Below are positions 50,845 to 58,282 of a stretch of DNA of 64,000 nt, piece after piece. The notes under the pieces are model-generated. The model made no database searches and was not told where the DNA came from. It was given only the letters and a program-made list of their open reading frames with translations. This DNA comes from UBA8337 sp937907245 (lineage in GTDB: Bacteria; Pseudomonadota; Alphaproteobacteria; RS24): positions 806,001-870,000 of the forward strand of contig OZ244774.1 of NCBI GenBank assembly GCA_965219485.1, written 5' to 3'. Made by a program: the position numbers and the translations under genes. Within the stretch, counting starts at the first letter, position 1. Each line of letters starts with the position of its first letter.

Positions 50845-51885
50845 ATGAAGAAGTCCCGAATAAAGTTTGTTTCGAAAAATACCGTTTTTGCGTTTCAGTT
50901 TCTGAGTTTACCGCAGGCGCATGCGGATGAAATTGAATGGGTGTTAGACCCTGAAGCGCGTGATTACGACTGGTTGGTGGTCTATGACGACCTGCCAAGT
51001 CGCGCCGATGAGCGTTTGTCGCTAGGCGTCGAGACGCTGTCTTGCCCACAAGAAAACACGGTGCTTTTGACCTATGAGCCGTCTTCTGTAAAATTTTATG
51101 GTCAAGATTATATGGATCAATTTGGTATGGTGTTGACCAGCCATGAGCCAGAGGCTTTGCGCCATCGAAATCGCCGAGACATGCCCCCCATCGGGGTTTG
51201 GTTTTATGGCGGGCTAGAGCAAGCCAATGCGCACCCTAAGGCACCAGAGAAAACCGGATTGGTATCCATGTTTGGCTCTCCAAAAGCGCAAAAACATACG
51301 CTGCACCATCGCCGTGCCGAGTTTCTCGTGGAGCTGGCCAATGGGCTGGGCGAGCAGGTGGATGTTTATGGCAAAGGCTATCAATTTGTCGAACATAAGG
51401 CAGAGGGCATAGACGCCTATCGCTATCATATCGCGGTTGAGAACCATATTGGCGCGCACCATTGGACGGAAAAACTATCGGATGCTTTCCTCGGGTACAG
51501 CCTGCCGTTTTATGTCGGATGTTCTAATCTGGAAGCCTATTTTCCCGAAGAGAGTTTTATCCGCCTCGATATTCTCGATAAGGCGGCGGCTTTGGCGACG
51601 ATTGAGAGAGCCATCGTCGATAAGGCTTATGAGAAACGCCTGCCAGCCATTGTAGAAGCGCGGCGACGGGTTTTGGAAGATTATAATCTGGGCAATTTGG
51701 TGGCGAAGCATATTCTGCAGGCGCCAAAAGTAAAGGTGCCAAAGGCGCCAGGTAAAATTTTAAGTCGTCATGCTATGCAGCGCCGCGATTTGCCAACTTT
51801 TTTGCGCTATGCCGTGGGCAAAACCAGTGCCCGCCGTCGGGGAAGAAAACACTATGGCAGCTACCTAGAAGGTAAAATCAGCTAG
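50845..51885 (+). CDS. GT10 family (alpha-1,3/4-fucosyltransferase-like) enzyme
   Basis: This is a 346-residue cytoplasmic glycosyltransferase. The C-terminal half has the GT10 core: FGSPKAQKHTLHHRRAEFLVEL, VDVYGKGY, YRYHIAVENHIGAHHWTEKLSDAFLGYSLPFYVG and YFPEESFIRLD. The VEN and TEKL motifs bind GDP-fucose in characterised members. It probably decorates lipopolysaccharide or capsule. Its stop touches the stop of the first acyltransferase gene (51886). GGAG precedes the ATG. Confidence 0.87.
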   Translation: MKKSRIKFVSKNTVFAFQFLSLPQAHADEIEWVLDPEARDYDWLVVYDDLPSRADERLSLGVETLSCPQENTVLLTYEPSSVKFYGQDYMDQFGMVLTSHEPEALRHRNRRDMPPIGVWFYGGLEQANAHPKAPEKTGLVSMFGSPKAQKHTLHHRRAEFLVELANGLGEQVDVYGKGYQFVEHKAEGIDAYRYHIAVENHIGAHHWTEKLSDAFLGYSLPFYVGCSNLEAYFPEESFIRLDILDKAAALATIERAIVDKAYEKRLPAIVEARRRVLEDYNLGNLVAKHILQAPKVKVPKAPGKILSRHAMQRRDLPTFLRYAVGKTSARRRGRKHYGSYLEGKIS

Positions 51886-52764
51886 CTATTCTTTCCAGCG
51901 ATTGTGCGCCCACAGCCACTCATGGGGGCTGGTTTCAATCCAACCTTCAATCGCATCATAAACCTCGCGCATTGCCGCATCGACATCTGCTTTGGCGTCA
52001 TCTGTTTTGGCAACGTGAATGGCAGGGAAGAAATGCTGCACGAAATGGGCTTTGTCCGGGCCGTCTTGGCGGCGGCGAACCACGGTCGGAATAACTGGAA
52101 TATCGAAACGCCGCGCTATTTTTACAGCCGCCGAAGGGGCTTTGGTTTCTCGGCCCATAAAGGTAATCGGGTCGCCTGTCCCAAGTTTTTGATCGACCAG
52201 TAAAACCATGGAAGTGCCTTTTTGAAGCTCGGAAATCATCGTGCGGGCGCCCTTAGACCCCTTCGGGATTTGCAGCGGCATGAAGGCGCTGCGCTGGCGA
52301 ATAATCCATTTGTCCATATAGGGGTTGTTGGCATGTCGATAGAGCGCGCCAGCGCGGCCAACCAATTGGCGGACGCCGAGCATGCCCATTTCCCAATTGG
52401 AAAAATGTCCGGAAACAAAAATCGCTGGCCCGCCATCGGGCAGGGCGGCTTTGACATGTTCTGCGCCTTCAATCAAAACGCGGGTTTCGGCCTCGCGAGA
52501 GAATTTTGCCATATGGGGGAACTCGCCGACGAAACGGCCTAATTGCTCCCAGAATTGGCGCAAGATTTGTTTGCGTTCCGCCGCAGAAACATGCGGCATG
52601 GCTTGGGCGATATTATCATCTGCCAGTGAGCCTTCGCGGGCAATTTTGCCGAGCCCGCGTCCTAAAAGTCCGCCTAAATACGAGCCAATGCGCACGCCTG
52701 CCAAGCGGTAAATCGCCAGAATAAATTTGACCAGTTGAGCTTGAATGAAATAGGCGGGCTGCAT
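51886..52764 (-). CDS. Lipid A biosynthesis lauroyl/myristoyl acyltransferase, copy 1
   Basis: This LpxL/HtrB-family enzyme adds a secondary acyl chain to lipid A. The 292-residue protein has an N-terminal membrane helix, the HX4E catalytic motif H120FSNWE125 and LLVDQKLGTGDPITFMGRETKAPSAA. Positively charged RRRQDGPDKAHFVQHF and a C-terminal EWLWAHNRWKE follow. It lies 81 bases downstream of a close paralogue, clearly a tandem duplication. The acyl donor is not known. Confidence 0.92.
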   Translation of the reverse strand: MQPAYFIQAQLVKFILAIYRLAGVRIGSYLGGLLGRGLGKIAREGSLADDNIAQAMPHVSAAERKQILRQFWEQLGRFVGEFPHMAKFSREAETRVLIEGAEHVKAALPDGGPAIFVSGHFSNWEMGMLGVRQLVGRAGALYRHANNPYMDKWIIRQRSAFMPLQIPKGSKGARTMISELQKGTSMVLLVDQKLGTGDPITFMGRETKAPSAAVKIARRFDIPVIPTVVRRRQDGPDKAHFVQHFFPAIHVAKTDDAKADVDAAMREVYDAIEGWIETSPHEWLWAHNRWKE

Positions 52765-52845
52765 GAAAACGTATCTCCGTCCTTCGGCGCTTAGTTTGTC
52801 CTTGTATAAGCCAGATGCGCCTAAAAACCAAATAAGAGATGAAGG

Positions 52846-53724
52846 TTACTTCCAGCGATTGTAAGGCCAAAGCCATTCGGACGGGCGCTCTTCAATCCAT
52901 TGCTCGAACAAATCATAGGACTGGCGCATAGCCGCCTCGATGTCGGCGGACATATCCGCGGTTTGGGCGACGCGAAAAGCGGGAAAAAAATACTGTACGA
53001 AATGAGCTTTATCGGGCCCATCGTTGCGGCGTCGAACGAGCGTGGGGATGACGGGAATATCAAACCGGCGAGCTAATTTAATGGCCGCCGAAGGCGCGCG
53101 CGTTTGGCGCCCCATAAAGGATATCGGGTCGCCTTGCGATAGGTTTTGGTCGATGAGCATAGCAACCGGCTTGCCGGATTTTAGGGTGTTAAGTAACTCG
53201 CGCGAACCTTCGGGCCCCGCGGGAATTTTAATCGGCATAAATGCCCCGCGTTGTTTGAGCAGCCATTTTCGCAAAAACACATTCTTGGGTTCGCGATATA
53301 AAGCGCCCGTTTCGCCCGCGACGCGCAAAACGCCCATCATAATCATTTCCCAGTTTGAGAAATGACCGCTGATAAAAACGGCAGATCCGCCATTCGGCAG
53401 GGCTTGGCGAACATGTTCCTCGCCCTCGATAATCAAGCGGCTTTCGGCCTCGCGTGCCAGTTTGGGCAGATGGGCCATTTCACCGAAGACACGTCCGATT
53501 TGTTCAAAGCAATCTGTCAGAACTTGTTTTTGTTGGGCCTTGCAAAGGTGCGGCATGGCTTGGCTCAAATTGTTGGCCGCGCGCGCGACTTCTGGGGTTA
53601 TTTTGCCGGCCAAACGCCCCAATACGCCACCGAGATAGGAGCCAAGCCGCAAGCCCGCTAGCCGATAGATGAAGAATAATATTTTCGCTGCCAGTGCTTG
53701 TAAAAATGAGATTATCAGTTTCAT
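52846..53724 (-). CDS. Lipid A biosynthesis acyltransferase, copy 2
   Basis: This is the second LpxL/HtrB-family protein, also 292 residues. It has the motif H121FSNWE126, LIDQNLSQGDPISFMGRQTRAPSAA, RRRNDGPDKAHFVQYF and EWLWPYNRWK at the end. It matches copy 1 along its whole length at many positions. Two copies side by side fit sequential addition of two secondary acyl chains, as LpxL and LpxM do. Confidence 0.92.
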   Translation of the reverse strand: MKLIISFLQALAAKILFFIYRLAGLRLGSYLGGVLGRLAGKITPEVARAANNLSQAMPHLCKAQQKQVLTDCFEQIGRVFGEMAHLPKLAREAESRLIIEGEEHVRQALPNGGSAVFISGHFSNWEMIMMGVLRVAGETGALYREPKNVFLRKWLLKQRGAFMPIKIPAGPEGSRELLNTLKSGKPVAMLIDQNLSQGDPISFMGRQTRAPSAAIKLARRFDIPVIPTLVRRRNDGPDKAHFVQYFFPAFRVAQTADMSADIEAAMRQSYDLFEQWIEERPSEWLWPYNRWK

Positions 53725-53838
53725 GTCAACCTATCTTATTGCTCTCAAGGCTGAAACTATGTCAGTGTTTAGAGAGATTTTTTTTTTAGATATTAGGTAT
53801 ATGTCCAATTAGGCCATAAACCAATAGGGAGTTCAAGA

Positions 53839-54798
53839 ATGCAATTGTCTTTGGTTCAAAAAGAAATTCGGGCGATGGCGCTGATCGGCGGTTTGGGTTT
53901 CGCGGCTATGGTTTCCCCAGCTTTGGCGGATGACTATTTTGTGAAGAAATTCGGCAAGTCAGACACTTTGGGCCATGCCAATTATCTGACCAAAGCGAAA
54001 GCCAAACAGGCGGCCAAATTGGTCAAGCAAGGCAAGGTCTATCAGCTGGGCATGGTAACCGGCCCCGACACGCCGGCCTATGGCCCCCGTAAATTCCAGA
54101 TGATTGTGCATCAACTCAACGACGGCACGGGCGCTCTGCTAGGCCCCGATAAATTGGTTTCGAATGATGATACGGTGGTGACCTCCATCGGCATTGGCTC
54201 GCAACTCGATGGCTTTGGCCATATTGGCAAAGAGCATCGTTATTATAATGATACGCCGGCCTCCGAAGTGGTGTCTCCGGATGGGCTTTTGAAGTTTGGC
54301 ACGCATGCTTTGCCAGGCTTTGTTACCCGTGGCGTGGTGTTGGATATGACCAAACATTTCGGCCAAAACCCGCTACCAATGGGCACAGCCTATACGGAAA
54401 AAGACATTAAGGCAGCGGCCAAGAAGCAAGGCATTAGCATTACCAAAGGCGACGTGGTGCTATTGCATTCTGGTTATATGAAGGCCAATGAGGGCAATAA
54501 AAACTTGGTGCCGGGCGAGCCGGGGCTGGGCATTAGTGGCGCCCATTATTTGGCCAAATTGGGCGTGGTGGCCATCGGCGCAGACACATGGGCGCTTGAG
54601 GTTTTGCCAAGCGAAGACCCCAATCGGGTTTTCCCCGTGCATGGTTTATTGCTCAGCAAATATGGCATTTATATTCTAGAGAATATGGTGACACATGATT
54701 TGGTGGCCGATGGCGCAACAGAGTTCATGTTCTCGCTAGGTGTGCCGAAGCTAAAGGGCGCGGTGCAAGCGATTATCAATCCGCTGGCTATTCGGTAA
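53839..54798 (+). CDS. Exported cyclase-family metal hydrolase
   Basis: This 319-residue precursor has a signal peptide (GFAAMVSPALAD, cleaved after ALA at about residue 30). It resembles the putative cyclase family (kynurenine formamidase/isatin hydrolase group). The usual metal motif HxGTHxDxPxH appears here as SQLDGFGHIG with Asp124 and His128, and later GDVVLLHSGYM and GADTWALEVLPSEDPNRVFPVHGLLLSKYGIYILENM. The Gln in place of the first His of the motif is a known variant in this group. The substrate is unknown. Confidence 0.85.
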   Translation: MQLSLVQKEIRAMALIGGLGFAAMVSPALADDYFVKKFGKSDTLGHANYLTKAKAKQAAKLVKQGKVYQLGMVTGPDTPAYGPRKFQMIVHQLNDGTGALLGPDKLVSNDDTVVTSIGIGSQLDGFGHIGKEHRYYNDTPASEVVSPDGLLKFGTHALPGFVTRGVVLDMTKHFGQNPLPMGTAYTEKDIKAAAKKQGISITKGDVVLLHSGYMKANEGNKNLVPGEPGLGISGAHYLAKLGVVAIGADTWALEVLPSEDPNRVFPVHGLLLSKYGIYILENMVTHDLVADGATEFMFSLGVPKLKGAVQAIINPLAIR

Positions 54799-54907
54799 CA
54801 CGCAGTATCGCAATGCTTGCTTGAAAAGCTTGGCAAATTTAGCGATACAGAGAGCCTAAATTATACGAGGCGTCGTTGAAACGAAGCCTTGTGCCAAGGA
54901 GAGCCAT

Positions 54908-55207
54908 ATGAGTGCGCGAATTTATCAACCTGCAAAATCGGCTATGTCGTCGGGCATGGCCAACACCAAAGAATGGGTGTTGGAATTTGCGCCAGATGGC
55001 GCGCGCAGCAAAGATGCGTTGACGGGCTGGAACTCGATTGATGGCACGGCCAATCAGGTAAAGCTAAAGTTTGCCACGTTAGAAGAGGCTCAAGGCTATG
55101 CCGCGTCGAAAGACATCGCAGCCCGCGTCGACCAACCGCATCCGCGCCAGCGCAGAGCCAAATCCTATTCCGACAATTTCCGCCACGATCGGGTAGAGAA
55201 GATATAA
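54908..55207 (+). CDS. NADH dehydrogenase accessory subunit, NDUFS4-like
   Basis: This 99-residue protein matches the ETC complex I NDUFS4 family (bacterial homologue of the 18-kDa subunit). It starts SARIYQPAKSAMSSGMANTKEWVLEF, has LTGWNSIDGTANQVKLKFATLEEAQGYA and ends HPRQRRAKSYSDNFRHDRVEKI. Such accessory subunits are typical of alphaproteobacteria. GGAGAGCC precedes the ATG. It stands alone before tRNA-Arg. Confidence 0.93.
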   Translation: MSARIYQPAKSAMSSGMANTKEWVLEFAPDGARSKDALTGWNSIDGTANQVKLKFATLEEAQGYAASKDIAARVDQPHPRQRRAKSYSDNFRHDRVEKI

Positions 55208-55242
55208 TCGCCAATTGTTTGGCGTGACAGATCGCAATATCA

Positions 55243-55319
55243 GGCCCCGTAGCTCAACTGGATAGAGCGCGAGACTTCTAATCTTGAGGTTGCAGGTTCA
55301 AGTCCTGCCGGGGTCACCA
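55243..55319 (+). tRNA. tRNA-Arg (TCT)
   Basis: This is a 77-base cloverleaf with acceptor arms GGCCCCG/CGGGGTC (one G-U pair), anticodon stem CGAGA/TCTTG (one G-U pair) with loop CTTCTAA (anticodon TCT), a GTTCAAGTC T-loop and encoded CCA. Confidence 0.96.
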
Positions 55320-55376
55320 TTTTTGTATACTTTTCAGCCACTTTTGATTTTTAGTAAATTATATTGTGAATATATC

Positions 55377-55406
55377 GCCCCGCCAGAGATGGCGGGGCTT
55401 TTTTTT
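55377..55406 (+). terminator. Intrinsic terminator after tRNA-Arg
   Basis: GCCCCGCCA-GAGA-TGGCGGGGC forms a 9-pair stem and is followed by eight T. It lies 57 bases after the tRNA. A near copy, with related sequence on both sides, lies after the RTX gene at 56819. Confidence 0.93.
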
Positions 55407-55452
55407 GTTGCTTCTTTGCTCGGCGATAGCTAGTTATCTAACGAATAATAAC

Positions 55453-55542
55453 TTCAACAAAAATAACAATTGCAACAAAAATAACAATCTCAACAAAAAT
55501 AACAATCTCAACAAAAATAACAATCTCAACAAAAATAACAAT
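55453..55542. repeat. Five tandem 18-base repeats before the RTX gene
   Basis: The unit CTCAACAAAAATAACAAT occurs five times head to tail; the first two copies differ only at the first two bases. The array ends 11 bases before the RTX start codon and lies in its leader. It stays in phase with a 63-codon frame, encoding Asn/Lys-rich repeats. Confidence 0.92.
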
Positions 55543-55553
55543 GGAACAAACCC

Positions 55554-56765
55554 ATGATGAACCGTCTTTTTCGGTCGCGTACGTCATTGACTCGTTTTCT
55601 AAAAACTTCGTCTTCTTTTACGGCGGCATCTTTCGGGCAAAAGCAGCCGCTCTCTAAGTTTCGCAAAGAGGCGCAAGCCCTAAGCCCGCTAATTGCTGGC
55701 TTGTTAGTAGCCTGTGGCGGCGGTAGTAAAAAAGACGACATGGCGGCTGCACCCTCTACTGCTGCGCCCTTTACTGCTGGACCCTCTACTCCTACGCCCT
55801 CTACTCCTACACCCTCTACTGCTGCACCCTCTACTCCTGCACCCTCTACTATTGTTAAAACTGGCTCATCGGGCGTTGATACTTCAGATGGCGTTGATGG
55901 TGATAGCACGCTGACAGGTGGTGCAGGCGATGACACGCTGACAGGTCGTGCAGGCAATGACACGCTGATAGGTGGTTTGGGTAATGATACGCTAGATGGC
56001 GGAGATGGCAGTGACACGGCAAGTTATGCAGGCGCGTCAGGGCGCGTGTCCATTTACCTAACAAACAAAGGTCCGCAGGGTGATGGGGATGGGGGCAAAG
56101 ATACGCTCATAAGTATCGAAAATCTCATCGGCTCTCGTTACGATGACGTTCTATCGGGTGATGAAAAAGATAACACTCTGATAGGCGGCGCTGGCGATGA
56201 CACTCTAATAGGTGGTTTGGGCAATGATACTATAATTGGCGGAGATGGCGATGACTTTCTTGGCGGCGGTGCGGGCAATGACACACTAGTTGGCGACGCG
56301 GGCAGCGATGTGATTGATGGCGATGGGGGCAATGACACTCTAAGTGGCGGTGCAGGCAATGACACTCTAACTGGCGATGGGGGCAATGACACTCTAACTG
56401 GTGGCGCAGGCAATGACACTCTAAGTGGCGGTGCGGGTGATGACATATTCGTTTTGAATTTAAATAAGCTCTCGACGGATTTAGATTTGGTCGCTGATTT
56501 TGAGGCTGGGGCAAACCAGATTCGCGCCAATGGCTCGGGTGGTGATGACGGGTCACTAGCGAATATTAAAACCAATCTCAATATAGATTGGACGAATAAC
56601 ACCAAACACCAATTCGGCTCTACCTCAAATGATTTGGCAGTAAATGACACGGTGATCTACTGGCTCGGCGCTGACGGAGCTCTCGGCGGTGGCGATGACG
56701 TTGAGTTGATGGTACTAGCGGATTACACCGACGCGTTGACATTAAGCCATTTCGATATCATTTAA
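55554..56765 (+). CDS. RTX calcium-binding repeat lipoprotein
   Basis: This is a 403-residue predicted lipoprotein. A long basic leader is followed by LIAGLLVACGGG with lipobox Cys54, then a Pro/Ser/Thr-rich linker of repeated PST units (about 65-100). About 15 nonapeptide RTX repeats of the GGAGNDTLT type lie in two blocks (about 118-153 and 200-300). These repeats bind calcium in a parallel beta-roll. The C-terminal ~100 residues include a DFEAGANQIRANGSG segment. RTX proteins usually leave by a type I system, so an N-terminal lipobox is unusual. Function (adhesin or structural) is not known. A second ATG at 55557 is possible. Confidence 0.85.
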   Translation: MMNRLFRSRTSLTRFLKTSSSFTAASFGQKQPLSKFRKEAQALSPLIAGLLVACGGGSKKDDMAAAPSTAAPFTAGPSTPTPSTPTPSTAAPSTPAPSTIVKTGSSGVDTSDGVDGDSTLTGGAGDDTLTGRAGNDTLIGGLGNDTLDGGDGSDTASYAGASGRVSIYLTNKGPQGDGDGGKDTLISIENLIGSRYDDVLSGDEKDNTLIGGAGDDTLIGGLGNDTIIGGDGDDFLGGGAGNDTLVGDAGSDVIDGDGGNDTLSGGAGNDTLTGDGGNDTLTGGAGNDTLSGGAGDDIFVLNLNKLSTDLDLVADFEAGANQIRANGSGGDDGSLANIKTNLNIDWTNNTKHQFGSTSNDLAVNDTVIYWLGADGALGGGDDVELMVLADYTDALTLSHFDII

Positions 56766-56818
56766 GCCGTCTCTCATCGAAAAACGAAACATCGACGATT
56801 AGAATATATTGTAAGAAA

Positions 56819-56846
56819 GCCCCGTCAGAAATGGCGGGGCTTTTTT
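56819..56846 (+). terminator. Intrinsic terminator after the RTX gene
   Basis: GCCCCGTCA-GAAA-TGGCGGGGC (one T-G pair) is followed by six T, 54 bases after the RTX stop. It is almost the same as the terminator at 55377, and the flanking TATATTGT and GTTGC are also shared. Confidence 0.93.
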
Positions 56847-56938
56847 GTTGCGACTGCATTGCGAGGTTTCCTTTGAGCAGGACGGGAAACGCATGGCGCA
56901 GGCGACAGGAATTCAGCAAATTGTGCAGCGATGAGAGG

Positions 56939-57358
56939 CTAAAGCATCGACCCCGTTTCGCCCAGCAAGTAGCGCGCCACATCAATCGTGTCGATGGTTA
57001 GCGAGATGCCCGCCATTACCAAATAGAACAGCACGAATTTTGAGAAAATTGGCGAGTTGGTGAATTTCTTGCGGCGGGTAAATACCCAAATATATACCGG
57101 CGTCCAGAAAACCAAATGCGCCAAGCCTAGCAGGCGAACATAGCCATATTGGCTATAGAGATAATTCATAAATTCACCGGCCAGCAAAAAAGCCACCACA
57201 ATGGCAATGGCTTCATAGCGGGGGCGCCATCCATCGGGCGTGCGTTGTACGACAAAGAAAATAGCGCCTAAATTGGCGGCGACCAGAATATAGAGGTAGC
57301 TCAAAAGCCATGCGGGTTGCAGCGTAATTGCCTCGCCAAGGGTTGCCGGTAGTTCCAT
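56939..57358 (-). CDS. Unrecognised four-helix membrane protein
   Basis: The ATG at 57358 has GGAGACATAT upstream and gives 139 residues; the frame extends to 57487 but without a ribosome site. Hydrophobic segments lie near residues 17-36, 48-66, 75-92 and 105-125. A polar DTIDVARYLLGETGSML tail follows. I do not recognise a family. It diverges from the YgjP-like gene. Confidence 0.75.
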   Translation of the reverse strand: MELPATLGEAITLQPAWLLSYLYILVAANLGAIFFVVQRTPDGWRPRYEAIAIVVAFLLAGEFMNYLYSQYGYVRLLGLAHLVFWTPVYIWVFTRRKKFTNSPIFSKFVLFYLVMAGISLTIDTIDVARYLLGETGSML

Positions 57359-57481
57359 TATATGTCTCCAGTCTGATTGCTTTATAATCAGCTTAGCTGA
57401 TTTGGCGCCAGATACCAGCCCATTTGCCCAAACCATCGCCAAACCATCGCCAAACCATAGGGAATCCGATATGTCTGGAAT

Positions 57482-58198
57482 ATGCAATCGGAACTCATCA
57501 TCGACGGACGACCCGTGTTCATTCGCTATAAGCGGATTAAGAATTTAAACCTGCGTCTGGTGCGCCAACCAGAACACCCCGAAGGCGCGATTATGATTTC
57601 CGCGCCCATGCGTATGTCCGAAGCGCGCATCGCCGAGTTCGTGCGCAGCAAAGCCGATTGGATTACCAAGCAACAAGCCAAATTATCCAAGCGACCTGCG
57701 CCAGCGCCCGTGGTTTATGAAGAGGGCGCGCCATTCGCGCTTTGGGGCGAGGCCTATCCGTTGCGGCTACGCCATGTAACGCGTGGGCAGGGGGTTCATT
57801 TTGCCGATGGCCAATGGCATATGGCCGTGCGCCAAGACGCGGTGGATGAGAAAAAAGCCAAGCTGATGGAAGCCGCCTATCGCGACATTTTGGTGCAGGA
57901 AGCCGAGGCGCGATTGCAAGAATGGTCGAAAACCATGCGCCTCGATGAGCAAGGCCTGACGCCGCAAGGCTTGGGCGCGCAGAAAATGACCTCCCGCTGG
58001 GGCAGCTGTCATGTCAGCCGCCGCACCATCAAATTAAACTCAGAGCTAGCGCGCAAGCCTGTGGCGATGCTGGAATATGTGCTGGTGCATGAATTGGTGC
58101 ATTTATTCGAGCGTGGCCATAATGCGCGCTTTTATGGGTTGATGGATCGATATCTGCCAGACTGGGAAGACAAGCGGCGCCAACTCAATGCCAGCTAA
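57482..58198 (+). CDS. YgjP-like (DUF45) metal-dependent hydrolase
   Basis: This 238-residue protein matches the YgjP/DUF45 family of SprT-like metallopeptidases. The zinc motif HELVH is at 203-207 (VLVHELVHLFERGHNARFY), with the third ligand His at 213. MTSRWGSCHVSRRTIKLNSEL precedes it. The N-terminal half is the usual beta-rich part with KRIKNLNLRLVR. There is no signal peptide. The substrate is unknown. Confidence 0.9.
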   Translation: MQSELIIDGRPVFIRYKRIKNLNLRLVRQPEHPEGAIMISAPMRMSEARIAEFVRSKADWITKQQAKLSKRPAPAPVVYEEGAPFALWGEAYPLRLRHVTRGQGVHFADGQWHMAVRQDAVDEKKAKLMEAAYRDILVQEAEARLQEWSKTMRLDEQGLTPQGLGAQKMTSRWGSCHVSRRTIKLNSELARKPVAMLEYVLVHELVHLFERGHNARFYGLMDRYLPDWEDKRRQLNAS

Positions 58199-58282
58199 AT
58201 AGGTTTACGCTGCGCCCCAAACTAGGTAAGACAAACAGACAAGAGGCTTCGGCTAAAAATTTGATAAAGAGCGGATGAAACA

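Noticed and set aside
55320..56938. Genomic island integrated at tRNA-Arg
   Set aside because: There is no integrase, no duplicate of the tRNA 3' end and only one gene between the flanking terminators. The narrower cassette idea is kept as a finding.
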